Shown here: positions 1-7,765 of the stretch, in pieces
Numbering within the stretch: position 1 is the stretch's first letter
How the letters are laid out: every line of letters begins with the position of its first letter
From: Actibacterium sp.
GTDB lineage: Bacteria > Pseudomonadota > Alphaproteobacteria > Rhodobacterales > Rhodobacteraceae
DNA: 64,000 nucleotides
Direction: 5' to 3'
Assembly (NCBI GenBank): GCA_016278325.1
Contig: JADQCB010000002.1
Coordinates: forward strand, 186,001 to 250,000
Program-made: the position numbers and the translations under genes
Notes under the pieces: model-generated
Seen by the model: only the letters and a program-made list of their open reading frames with translations
The model's database searches: none
What the model was told of the DNA's origin: nothing

Positions 1-222
1 CGCGCCGCGGCCGATGGTCACCAGCGCGCCCGGATCCTCCGACCCGTCGGCGACAATGCCCCGCGGCCGGTGATACTTGAACGACCGCCCGACCAGGCGA
101 ACGCCGTTGGCCAGCAGCGCCGAGGCCAGCGTGTCACCCTCGTGCCCCCAGAAACGGCGCCCGTCAAAGGTGAAGGGGATGGTGACCCTGCGGTCCACCC
201 GCCCATGGCCGGCGACCCTCAT
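1..222 (-). CDS. soxA: Sarcosine oxidase alpha subunit, N-terminal part (runs off window)
   Basis: Only the first 74 codons are inside the window. They match the SoxA amino-terminal domain: an FTFDG stretch, then GDTLASALLANGV and a GRSFKYHRPRGI motif near residues 48-59, which is the 2Fe-2S-ferredoxin-like noncatalytic Fer2_4 region of alpha subunits. In heterotetrameric sarcosine oxidase the alpha subunit carries NAD+ and the folate-binding domains. The ATG at 222 overlaps the end of soxD by 4 bases (ATGA), indicating translational coupling. The gene is the seventh of an operon that starts near 6.67 kb. A soxG gene would be expected beyond the left edge. Confidence 0.9.
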   Translation of the reverse strand, partial: MRVAGHGRVDRRVTIPFTFDGRRFWGHEGDTLASALLANGVRLVGRSFKYHRPRGIVADGSEDPGALVTIGRGA

Positions 223-491
223 TGCGCACCCGCCCGGACATCGCTGGCCAGCCTCACCGACAGCACCGCGTGGCTGAGCGTGTTGCGCCCGACCACCAGC
301 CAGGCACCGCAGCCGGCCGCGTGCTGCCACAAATCGCGCGTCTCGCCCGCCGGGTTGTCGCGCAGATGCAGGTAATCCTCCCATGCCTCGGGCGGCGCCT
401 GGGGGCCGGGGCGATCCAGATAGACCGCGCAGCCCAGGTAATGGAACTCGCGCCGGTCGCGCGCCCCGCACAGCGGGCATGTGATCCTCAT
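219..491 (-). CDS. soxD: Sarcosine oxidase delta subunit
   Basis: This 90-residue protein matches SoxD, the small zinc-binding subunit of heterotetrameric sarcosine oxidase. It begins MRITCPLCG, giving the first Cys pair (C5, C8), and has a later DLWQH...GC segment supplying the other probable zinc ligands, followed by a WLVVGRNT stretch typical of the family. The start at 491 was chosen because homologues begin MRI/MLL just before the first Cys pair; an upstream in-frame extension to 578 has no family similarity. It sits between soxB and soxA, the standard soxBDAG order, and overlaps soxA by 4 bases. Confidence 0.93.
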   Translation of the reverse strand: MRITCPLCGARDRREFHYLGCAVYLDRPGPQAPPEAWEDYLHLRDNPAGETRDLWQHAAGCGAWLVVGRNTLSHAVLSVRLASDVRAGAQ

Positions 492-559
492 TGCGCGCTC
501 CCTTCTTCTTCTCGGCCCAAATACTCTCGCCGAAGGCGGCGTCGGCGCAGGACGCCCCC

Positions 560-1810
560 TCAATGCAGATTGTGGCAAGAGCCTGTGCCCTCTTCATCCA
601 GCAGATCGCCGCGCGCGAACCGGTCCAGCCGGAACCGCGCCGCCGGGTCGTGGTGGCGCCCCGTCGCCAGCAGATGCGCGAACGACCAGCCAGAGCCCGG
701 CACCGCCTTGAACCCGCCATAGCACCAGCCGCAATTGACATAGAGCCCGTCCACCGATGTGCGGTCGATGATCGGGCTGCCATCGGGCGTCATGTCCATG
801 ATCCCGCCCCAGCTGCGCAGGATGCGCGCCTTGCCGATCATCGGCATCAGCGTCATCCCGGCCTCCATCACATGCTCGGCCATCGGCAGGTTTCCGCGTT
901 GCGCATAGGAGGCATGGAAATCCAGGTCGCCGCCAAAGACAAGCCCGCCCTTGTCCGACTGGCTGATATAGAAATGCCCCATGCCGAAGCTCACCACATG
1001 ATCGATCACCGGCTTCAGCCCCTCGGTGACGAAGGCCTGCAGGATATGGCTCTCGATCGGCAGGCGCAGGCCGGCCATCGCCGCCACCTGACCCGAGCGG
1101 CCGGCCACCACGATCCCGACCTTGCCCGCGCGGATCGGCCCGCGGCTGGTCTGCACCCCCCTGACCCGGCCGCCCTCGATGTCGATGCCCGTCACCTCGC
1201 AGTTCTGGATCAGGTCCACCCCGCGCGAATCCGCGCCGCGGGCATAGCCCCAGGCCACCGCGTCATGCCGCGCGGTGCCGCCGCGCGGGTGATACAACCC
1301 GCCATGGATCGGAAAGCGCGCCTGCTCGAAATCCAGATAGGGCAGGATCGCGCGCACCCCTTCGCGATCCAGCAGGATCGCGTCGTCGCCCTGGTTGATC
1401 ATCGCGTTGCCACGCCGGGCGAAAGCGTCGCGCTGCCCGTCGGAATGGAACAGGTTGATCAGCCCGCGCTGCGAATGCATCACGTTGAAGTTCAGTTCCT
1501 GCGACAGCCCCTCCCACAGCTTCAGCGAATGGCTGTAGAACTCGGAATTGCCGGGCAGAAAGTAATTGGCGCGCACGATGGTGGTGTTTCGCCCGACATT
1601 GCCGCCGCCCAGATACCCCTTTTCCAGCACCGCGACATTGCGCAGCCCGTGTTCGCGCGCCAGGTAATAGGCGGTGGCCAGCCCGTGCCCGCCGCCGCCC
1701 ACGATGACGATGTCGTAATGCGGTTTCGGCTCGGGGTCACGCCAGACCGGGCGCCAGCCCCGGTTTCCGGTGAGCCCCTGGGCGAGCAGCCTGAACCCCG
1801 AATATCGCAT
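560..1810 (-). CDS. soxB: Sarcosine oxidase beta subunit (FAD/FMN amine oxidase)
   Basis: This 416-residue flavoprotein oxidises sarcosine or a related secondary amino acid in the cytoplasm. It has a Rossmann FAD motif, IVIVGGGGHGLATAYYLA (about residues 34-51), followed by GGGNVGRNTT. The TARHDAVAWG segment (His about 182) corresponds to the histidine that, as I recall, covalently binds FMN in known SoxB, so the catalytic features look intact. The start was set at MRYSGF (1810), the conserved SoxB amino terminus, with AGGGACAGG upstream. It follows dctM by 78 bases and precedes soxD by 68, consistent with one operon. Substrate specificity is not decided by sequence: sarcosine, other N-methyl amino acids or cyclic imino acids are possible. 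Confidence 0.92.
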   Translation of the reverse strand: MRYSGFRLLAQGLTGNRGWRPVWRDPEPKPHYDIVIVGGGGHGLATAYYLAREHGLRNVAVLEKGYLGGGNVGRNTTIVRANYFLPGNSEFYSHSLKLWEGLSQELNFNVMHSQRGLINLFHSDGQRDAFARRGNAMINQGDDAILLDREGVRAILPYLDFEQARFPIHGGLYHPRGGTARHDAVAWGYARGADSRGVDLIQNCEVTGIDIEGGRVRGVQTSRGPIRAGKVGIVVAGRSGQVAAMAGLRLPIESHILQAFVTEGLKPVIDHVVSFGMGHFYISQSDKGGLVFGGDLDFHASYAQRGNLPMAEHVMEAGMTLMPMIGKARILRSWGGIMDMTPDGSPIIDRTSVDGLYVNCGWCYGGFKAVPGSGWSFAHLLATGRHHDPAARFRLDRFARGDLLDEEGTGSCHNLH

Positions 1811-1888
1811 GCGCCTGTCCCTGCCCTTCAGCAATGCATCAAAGCAACTCGGACCAGCCCGATCAATGCCTGATATTCGCGTCGCGCC

Positions 1889-3169
1889 CTACCTGTAGAC
1901 CAAGGTCGGCAGCCACATCGTGACCATCGGGACATAGGTGATGAACAGCAACACCAGGACCAGGGGGATCAGGAACGGCGCGGTGCCGACCACGGCACGC
2001 TCGAAGGGGATGTTGGCGACCCGGCTGAGCACGTATAGCACCATGCCGACGGGCGGGGTCAGCAGGCCCAGCATCAGGTTGAGAACCATGATCACGCCGA
2101 AATGCACCGGGTCCACCCCGATCGCCACCGCGACCGGCAGCAGAACCGGGACCATGATGGTGATCGCCGCAACGGTTTCCATGAAACAGCCGACCACCAG
2201 CAGGATCAGGTTGATCAGCAAAAGGATCACCCAGGGCCGGTCCGAGGTCGACAGAAGCAACGAGGCCACCGCCTCGGGCACCCGGTTCGAGGTGAGGATC
2301 CAGGCGAAGATCGAGGCCGCGGCGACCACGAACAGCACCACGGCCGTCGTCTCGATCGTGTCATAGCTGACGCGCAGGAAACGGCGCAGGCTCAGGGTGC
2401 GATAGACGACGAGCCCCAGGAAAAGCGCCCAGGCACAGGCCGCCACCGCGGCCTCGGTCGGGGTGAAGGCCCCCGACAGGATGCCGCCGACGATGATGAC
2501 CGGCGTCATCAGCGACAGGAAGGCACGCTGAAAGGTGGTGAACATCCGACCCAGCTGAAAGCGCTGGTCGCGGGGAAAGCCGCGCCGGCGCGCCATGAAG
2601 GCGACCATCAGCATCAGCGCCGCCGCCATCACCATCCCCGGCAGGAACCCCGCCGCGAAAAGCTGCCCGATCGAGGCCCCGGCCACGACGCCGTAGATCA
2701 CCATCGGCAGCGATGGCGGGATGATCGGGCCGATCGTCGAAGACGCCGCGGTGATGCCGACCGAGAACTCGGAATCGTAATCGGCATCGCGCATCGCCTT
2801 GATCTCGATGGAGCCGAGCCCGCCGGCATCGGCCACCGCGGCGCCCGACATGCCCGCGAAGATCACCGAGGCGCCGATATTCACATGGCCCAGCCCGCCG
2901 CGCATCCAGCCGACCAGGGACAGGGCAAAGTTGAAGATCCGCTCGGTGATGCCGGCGGTGTTCATCAGGTTGCCGGCCAGGATGAAGAACGGAACCGCCA
3001 GCAGCGGAAAGCTGTCGACGCCGTTGATCATGCGATGCGCAACCACCATCGGCGGGACGCCGCCGAAGGTCAGCAGGAACACCGCCGAGGATCCGGCCAG
3101 GGCGATGGCCACGGGCACGCCGAAGACCAGCAAGAGGAACAGAACGATGAAAAGGGTCGCGATTTCCAC
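1889..3169 (-). CDS. dctM: TRAP transporter large permease (DctM family)
   Basis: This 426-residue, very hydrophobic protein has about 12 predicted membrane segments. It carries typical DctM features: an early LAVPFFILAGNLM segment, ANIGASVIFAGMSG-like glycines around residues 97-112 and a PPSLPMVIYG loop. It is the ion-coupled transmembrane channel of a tripartite ATP-independent periplasmic transporter. The start is GTG at 3169, ten bases after the end of dctQ. It works with the DctQ and DctP proteins encoded immediately upstream in the same operon. Substrate cannot be told from the permease; the adjoining soxBDA genes suggest an N-methylated or cyclic amino acid. Confidence 0.93.
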   Translation of the reverse strand: MEIATLFIVLFLLLVFGVPVAIALAGSSAVFLLTFGGVPPMVVAHRMINGVDSFPLLAVPFFILAGNLMNTAGITERIFNFALSLVGWMRGGLGHVNIGASVIFAGMSGAAVADAGGLGSIEIKAMRDADYDSEFSVGITAASSTIGPIIPPSLPMVIYGVVAGASIGQLFAAGFLPGMVMAAALMLMVAFMARRRGFPRDQRFQLGRMFTTFQRAFLSLMTPVIIVGGILSGAFTPTEAAVAACAWALFLGLVVYRTLSLRRFLRVSYDTIETTAVVLFVVAAASIFAWILTSNRVPEAVASLLLSTSDRPWVILLLINLILLVVGCFMETVAAITIMVPVLLPVAVAIGVDPVHFGVIMVLNLMLGLLTPPVGMVLYVLSRVANIPFERAVVGTAPFLIPLVLVLLFITYVPMVTMWLPTLVYR

Positions 3170-3178
3170 GGCTGGATC

Positions 3179-3751
3179 CTACTCCATTCTTGGCACGTCA
3201 CCGGCGTGCAGTTCGGGGTCGATGAGCTTGGATGTGCCGCTGCGCAGATGGCGCCATGCATTGCGCAGCGCGTATAACGTCATCGCCGCGAAACAGGCGG
3301 CGACGAACCAGTAGACGATGGACTTGGGAACATTGATGGACACCATCATCTGCTGGGTGAGCCCGGCCACCTTGGTCGACATGTAGGCCAGGCCGCCGAA
3401 GAAGACGACATTGATCACGTCGATGATGAACTGGGCGACTCGGCGGACGCGCCTCGGCGCCCAGCGATAGAGAAACTCGACGGCGATATGGCTGTTCTTG
3501 CGCACCGCCATGACCGACCCGGTGAAGGTCACCGCGATCAGCAGGAAACGCGCGATCTCTTCGGTCCAGCCAAGCGAATCGTTCAGCACATAGCGTGTGA
3601 AGAACTGAAGGAAGACGACGAAGGCCAGCACCCAGAAGACAAGCAGAACCAGCGTGTCGTCCCACTTGATGTCTGACAGGTCGATCTCGGTCTCATCGAG
3701 CGCGAGATCATGCAGCGTCTCGTCGTCACGGTCGGCCCGCGTGTCGGCCAT
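3179..3751 (-). CDS. dctQ: TRAP transporter small permease (DctQ family)
   Basis: This 190-residue protein has four predicted membrane segments and the DctQ signature region LGWTEEIARFLLIAVTFTGS (about residues 59-78). An acidic amino-terminal extension of about 30 residues precedes the first membrane helix, which makes it longer than a minimal DctQ. An ATG start at 3751 with GCAGGAGA upstream is convincing. It couples to the DctM channel encoded just downstream. A perfect 9-bp hairpin lies between it and dctP and may set differential transcript levels of binding protein and permease. Confidence 0.92.
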   Translation of the reverse strand: MADTRADRDDETLHDLALDETEIDLSDIKWDDTLVLLVFWVLAFVVFLQFFTRYVLNDSLGWTEEIARFLLIAVTFTGSVMAVRKNSHIAVEFLYRWAPRRVRRVAQFIIDVINVVFFGGLAYMSTKVAGLTQQMMVSINVPKSIVYWFVAACFAAMTLYALRNAWRHLRSGTSKLIDPELHAGDVPRME

Positions 3752-3835
3752 GCTCGGTCTCCTGCTGAAAAACGCGGCACATCTGGCCGTCGTCGGGTCG
3801 TCGGGTCGTCACGCCGCCGGGGGCGGGGCGCGTGA

Positions 3836-3860
3836 CCGGCCGGGAAAGCCCCCCGGCCGG
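3836..3860 (-). other. Intercistronic hairpin between dctP and dctQ
   Basis: A perfect 9-bp GC-only inverted repeat (3836-3844 with 3852-3860, 7-base loop) lies just after the dctP stop codon. No U-tract follows it on the minus strand. Such hairpins after solute-binding protein genes often protect the upstream mRNA or partly terminate transcription, so more binding protein than permease is made. That role is inferred here from position only. Confidence 0.5.
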
Positions 3861-3873
3861 CCCGTGCCGGTGC

Positions 3874-4869
3874 TTACTTGCCGATGGCCTGAAGGCGATC
3901 ATAGGTTTCCTGGTCCCAGGTCGCCATTTCGCCGTTATGCATCTTCTTCACCGCCTCGATGAACGGGCCGCGATCGACCTCGTTGACCTGCACGCCCTGG
4001 TCGCGGAACCAGGCCACAAGCTCGTTCTCCTGCTCGATGATCTGGTCGGTGGCACAGCTGGCCGTGTCCTCCAGCACCTTGACCAGCGCATCGCGATCCG
4101 CCGCGTCCATGCTGTTCCAGGTGGGGCCGCCGACGATGGTCAGAAGCGCGTCGGTGATATGACCCGTGAGGTTGATATTGCTCTGCACCTCATAGAACTT
4201 CTTGGCCTTGATCGTGGGCAGCGGGTTCTCTTGCGCATCCACGGTGCCTTGCTGAAGCGCCAGATAGACTTCGGCAAAGGCGATCGGCGTCGGGTTCGCG
4301 CCGACGGCTTCCGGGAACATCATGTAGAGCGGCGCATTCGGCACCCGGATCTTCAGCCCCTCCATGTCCTCGGGCTTGGTGATCGGCTTGTTCGAGGTGA
4401 CGTGCCGGTTGCCGTAATAGGTCATCGCCACGATGTGGTTGCCGGTCGCATCGGCATAGCCCTGCGCCAGTTCCTTGAAGAGATCGGAATTGCGATAGGC
4501 GTCCCAGTGCTCGAAATCGCGGAACATGTAGGGCGCCCCGCCGATGGCGATCGGCCCATAGGCGCGGCCGGCAAAAAGCTGGCCGGTATAGATGATGTCG
4601 ACGGTGCCCAGGCCGAGCCCCTCGTTGATGTCGACCTCCTTGCCCAGAGAAGAGGCCGGATAGACCTCGATCCCGTAGCGGCCATCGGTCGCCTTCACCA
4701 GGTCGTCGTTGGCGGCGACGGCGCAGGTATGATACGGCTCGCTCGATTCATAGACATGGGCGAATTTCAGGACATTGTCGGCCTCTTGCGCGAAAGCGGT
4801 GGCGGTGCCGAAGGACAATGCCGCCGCGGCAGTGCTCGCAAGGGCGATGGCGTGGGTAACTGTCTTCAT
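3874..4869 (-). CDS. dctP: TRAP transporter substrate-binding protein (DctP family)
   Basis: This 331-residue periplasmic protein opens with a Sec signal peptide (MKTVTHAIALASTAAAAL..., cleavage near ATAFAQE, about residue 28). The mature part shows the DctP pattern: a KPEDMEGLKIRVP motif near residue 161, followed by an AFAEVYLALQQGTVDAQENP segment with the helix-backbone signature of TRAP receptors; the Arg of KIRVP normally binds the substrate carboxylate. ATG at 4869 has a strong AGGGAGGAG site. It lies 33 bases downstream of the regulator-dehydrogenase fusion gene. The ligand is probably an organic or amino acid with a carboxylate; operon context favours an imino or N-methyl amino acid. 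Confidence 0.93.
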   Translation of the reverse strand: MKTVTHAIALASTAAAALSFGTATAFAQEADNVLKFAHVYESSEPYHTCAVAANDDLVKATDGRYGIEVYPASSLGKEVDINEGLGLGTVDIIYTGQLFAGRAYGPIAIGGAPYMFRDFEHWDAYRNSDLFKELAQGYADATGNHIVAMTYYGNRHVTSNKPITKPEDMEGLKIRVPNAPLYMMFPEAVGANPTPIAFAEVYLALQQGTVDAQENPLPTIKAKKFYEVQSNINLTGHITDALLTIVGGPTWNSMDAADRDALVKVLEDTASCATDQIIEQENELVAWFRDQGVQVNEVDRGPFIEAVKKMHNGEMATWDQETYDRLQAIGK

Positions 4870-4902
4870 GGTTTCTCCTCCCTGGTAGATGCTGTCAGGC
4901 CG

Positions 4903-6666
4903 TCATGCAGACGGCCCGATCTTCAATGGCGAAATCTCGTGTTCGCCGGCGAAACGGGCAAGCAGGTCAAGCGTGGTCGTATCCAGCTTGATCCCCTTCG
5001 CCCGTCGGCGCGCAGCCTCGGCCCATTCGCGGTCGCCGGGGGCCATGACGGTCTCGCCCGGCGCACAGGCCGATCGGCGGATCGCGTCCAGATAGCGTGA
5101 AATCACGGCGCGGAATATCTCGGCGCCGCTGAATGCCTCGGGGTCGAGCGCCAGGACGAAGGCGCCCAGCCGGCGCGGGGTTTTCATGTCGTCGCTGATC
5201 ATCGGCGGTATCTCGAAGCTCAGCGGCGCGTCGCCGAGGGCGGTCGACAGGATTTCCGACAGCCCGGCAAGCCCCGCGCCCTTGTAGCCGAACAGGGCCC
5301 CGCCCAGCGGGGCCAGCATCTCGACCAGCGCCGGGTCGGTGACATTGACCCCCTGCGCGTCCGAGGCCACGTCATCGGGCAAATCCACCCCCAGGCTGCG
5401 CGAAAGCTGCACCTTGTTGAACGGAATCGCGCTGGTGGCCATGTCCAGAAGCCAGGGCTCGCCCGCGGTGGCGGGGGCGGCGGCGGCAATCGGGTTGGTG
5501 CCGTGAAACCGCTCGGCCCCGCCATGCAGCCGCACGAAGGAATCCGAGTTGCACACGCTCAGCCCCATCATGCCGTTGCGCGCGATTTCCATCGCATAGG
5601 CCCCCGAAGCGCCGAAATGCGACGAGCCGCGAATCGCAACGGCGCCCAGGCCGTGGATGCGTGCCCGCGCGACGGCGATGGACGCGGCCTCATAGGCGGC
5701 GCGGGCGCCATGGGCGTTGTCGGCCTCCAGCACGCAGGCGCCGCCCTTCTCGTTGAGAATACGCATCGCGGGCACCGGGTTCAGACGCCCGCCTGCGAAA
5801 CCCGCCAGGTAATGCGGCAGCAGTCGAAACCCGTGCGTGTCCACGCCCAGGCCCGACGCATGCAAAAGCGCGCGCGTGACCGCGTCGACGGTCGGCTGGT
5901 CGGCCCCCACCGCGGCAAGCGCGGCACGCGAAAAGCGTTCCATCTCGGCCAGATCGATCCGTTCCGATCCGGGCGCGGCGGCGCCCGGCCCGCGTTCGCG
6001 GTCCAGCCGGTCGAGATAATTGCGCGTCGTGTCGGCAACGTGGCCGCGAAGGATGCGAAGGGCATCGTCGCAGCGGCCTTCGGCCAATGCGTCGCGGATC
6101 GCGATATGCTCTTCCAGCGAGCGATCGTTCAATGCCGGATCCAGAGACAGCCGGTTGCGCAGCGCCTGCACCCGGAACGACAGCGTCGCGAACTGTCTTT
6201 CGAGATAGCTGTTGCCGCATTCGGCGAAGATCGCGCGGTGATAGTCGTTGTCCAAGGCCTTGTAGGCGTCGGTATCGCCCTGCTCCAGCGCGGCCTGCAT
6301 CGCGGTGACGATCTCGCCCAGCCGCCGGCTCAGCGACTCGGGGTTGCGGTCGCAGGCCAGGCGCATCGATTCGATTTCCAGAATCTGGCGCAGCTCGCCC
6401 AGCTCCGCGATCTCCGAGCGATCCATGGTGAAGACGCGGGTGGTGCGCCCCGGGAACATCTTGACCAGCCCCTCGCGTTCGAGCTGCAAGAGCGCCTCGC
6501 GGATCGGACTCTTGCTCATCCCGAGGATCTCGACGAGCTCTGCCTCGGGCAACCGGCGCCCCATCGGGAATCCGCCCGAAACGATCCTCTCACGGATCGT
6601 TTCACGCGCCAGCGCCGAGAGCTTCTGCCGGTCCGCCGGCGTGTTCCGCGACATCGTGGTGGTCAC
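4903..6666 (-). CDS. GntR/FCD transcription regulator fused to Ldh-family oxidoreductase
   Basis: A single uninterrupted reading frame of 587 residues joins two complete proteins. Residues about 15-80 form a GntR winged helix-turn-helix. Residues about 85-220 are an FCD ligand-binding domain retaining the Asp-His-His-His metal site (D139 or D141, H143, H187, H209). After a short Gly/Ala/Pro linker (about 225-236), residues 237-587 are a full malate/L-lactate/ureidoglycolate dehydrogenase-like (Ldh_2) domain: [10 protein letters not shown] with the family catalytic His (H278), [29 protein letters not shown] and a [10 protein letters not shown] segment. Relatives reduce 2-oxo acids or cyclic imino acids (for example piperideine- and pyrroline-2-carboxylate). 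GTG at 6666 is preferred because GGAGG lies 5 bases upstream; ATG at 6654 is an alternative. It heads the dctPQM-soxBDA operon and probably controls it. Confidence 0.88.
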   Translation of the reverse strand: MTTTMSRNTPADRQKLSALARETIRERIVSGGFPMGRRLPEAELVEILGMSKSPIREALLQLEREGLVKMFPGRTTRVFTMDRSEIAELGELRQILEIESMRLACDRNPESLSRRLGEIVTAMQAALEQGDTDAYKALDNDYHRAIFAECGNSYLERQFATLSFRVQALRNRLSLDPALNDRSLEEHIAIRDALAEGRCDDALRILRGHVADTTRNYLDRLDRERGPGAAAPGSERIDLAEMERFSRAALAAVGADQPTVDAVTRALLHASGLGVDTHGFRLLPHYLAGFAGGRLNPVPAMRILNEKGGACVLEADNAHGARAAYEAASIAVARARIHGLGAVAIRGSSHFGASGAYAMEIARNGMMGLSVCNSDSFVRLHGGAERFHGTNPIAAAAPATAGEPWLLDMATSAIPFNKVQLSRSLGVDLPDDVASDAQGVNVTDPALVEMLAPLGGALFGYKGAGLAGLSEILSTALGDAPLSFEIPPMISDDMKTPRRLGAFVLALDPEAFSGAEIFRAVISRYLDAIRRSACAPGETVMAPGDREWAEAARRRAKGIKLDTTTLDLLARFAGEHEISPLKIGPSA

Positions 6667-6687
6667 ATGCTCCTCCCTCAGAGGCGC

Positions 6688-6715
6688 AGGATATATCATA
6701 TATCACATCGTTCAA
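6688..6715 (-). promoter_or_regulatory. Promoter and candidate GntR operator of the fusion/TRAP/sox operon
   Basis: A perfect 15-bp palindrome of two 7-bp GATATAT/ATATATC arms around a central base occupies 6690-6704. Its AT richness stands out in very GC-rich DNA. On the minus strand TTGAAC (6710-6715) and TATCCT (6688-6693) form a -35/-10 pair with a 16-base spacer, so the palindrome fills the spacer and touches the -10. A bound FCD-type repressor would block RNA polymerase. The likely ligand-controlled binder is the fusion protein itself; this is inferred, not shown. Confidence 0.65.
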
Positions 6716-6778
6716 CCCCCGTGTTTTCCTGTCCGCCTGTCCCGGCAGGCGCGCGATAGGTGATGCCACGGGGACTTG

Positions 6779-6805
6779 CATGTGCCCGGCGCGGCCGGGC
6801 ACATG
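6779..6805 (-). terminator. Hairpin downstream of the ferredoxin gene
   Basis: A perfect 12-bp inverted repeat with a 3-base loop (6779-6790 and 6794-6805, core TGTGCCCGGC) lies 65 bases after the end of the ferredoxin gene and before the promoter of the next minus-strand operon. It lacks a clear U-tract, so termination may be inefficient or factor-assisted. Confidence 0.55.
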
Positions 6806-6869
6806 GCAGCAGGGCCAGGGCAGAACGGTCGGGGACTCCTGTCGCGTGGCGACGGCCGCCGCGCGGGTG

Positions 6870-7235
<366 letters not shown>

Positions 7236-7272
7236 TCACATCGCCCGCATTTGCCACCCCCGGCGCAACGGG

Positions 7273-7305
7273 TTGCCGGGCTTTCAGGATGTTCTATAAT
7301 TGTTC
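7273..7305 (+). promoter_or_regulatory. LexA (SOS) box overlapping a consensus -10
   Basis: GTTC at 7291-7294 and GTTC at 7302-7305 are separated by exactly 7 bases, the GTTC-N7-GTTC operator known for alphaproteobacterial LexA. The seven bases between them include a perfect TATAAT (7295-7300). TTGCCG at 7273-7278 gives a 16-base spacer. LexA bound here would cover the -10. The predicted transcription start falls at or next to the ATG at 7308, implying a leaderless mRNA. Confidence 0.75.
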
Positions 7306-7307
7306 TC

Positions 7308-7685
7308 ATGACCGAACCCGCAGACGCCCCCGCCCCGGCCCCGTGGCCACGCCCGCCCGCCTGCATCCCGCATGCCCGCCTGGCAGAGCCCCCCGCCGGG
7401 GCCCGCGTCACGGTGGCCGGGCTGGTGCTGGTGCGGCAGCGGCCGGGCACCGCGAAGGGGGTGATCTTTGTCACGCTCGAGGATGAGACCGGGGTGGCGA
7501 ATGTGGTGATCTGGGCCAATGTCTATGAACGATTCCGTCGCGCGGTGATCGCCGGGCGCCTGCTGCGCGTCACCGGGCGCGTGCAGCGCGACGCCGGGGT
7601 CGTGCATGTCATCGCCGAGGTGATCGAGGACATCTCGGCGATGCTGGACGATCTGCTTGCCCCGCTTCCGGATGCGACGCGCTGA
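7308..7685 (+). CDS. Stand-alone OB-fold protein resembling the C-terminus of DnaE2 (ImuC)
   Basis: This 125-residue protein corresponds to the carboxy-terminal OB-fold region of the error-prone polymerase DnaE2: [19 protein letters not shown], then [34 protein letters not shown] and [11 protein letters not shown]. No polymerase, PHP or thumb domains precede it; upstream lies a promoter and a divergent ferredoxin gene. The first 20 residues are Pro/Ala rich. There is no Shine-Dalgarno sequence and the start lies seven bases after a TATAAT, so translation is probably leaderless. A LexA box covers the promoter, which fits an SOS role. It could be a remnant of dnaE2 that kept its promoter, or a separate OB accessory protein; the intact frame and regulated promoter favour function. 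Confidence 0.8.
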   Translation: MTEPADAPAPAPWPRPPACIPHARLAEPPAGARVTVAGLVLVRQRPGTAKGVIFVTLEDETGVANVVIWANVYERFRRAVIAGRLLRVTGRVQRDAGVVHVIAEVIEDISAMLDDLLAPLPDATR

Positions 7686-7765
7686 CCTGCGCGCTTTCGC
7701 GGCGGTGCGAAACACGCTATCCTGATGGAAAGAGCAGAATGGCCACACGCCCCGAGCGAGCAGCA

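Noticed and set aside
2102-3277. Long plus-strand frame opposite dctM/dctQ
   Set aside because: Extremely His/Arg/Gln/Asp rich, no ribosome site, and exactly antisense to clearly recognisable TRAP permease genes.
3791-3810. Short direct repeat CGTCGGGT near dctQ
   Set aside because: Two copies of 8 bases in GC-rich DNA are expected by chance.
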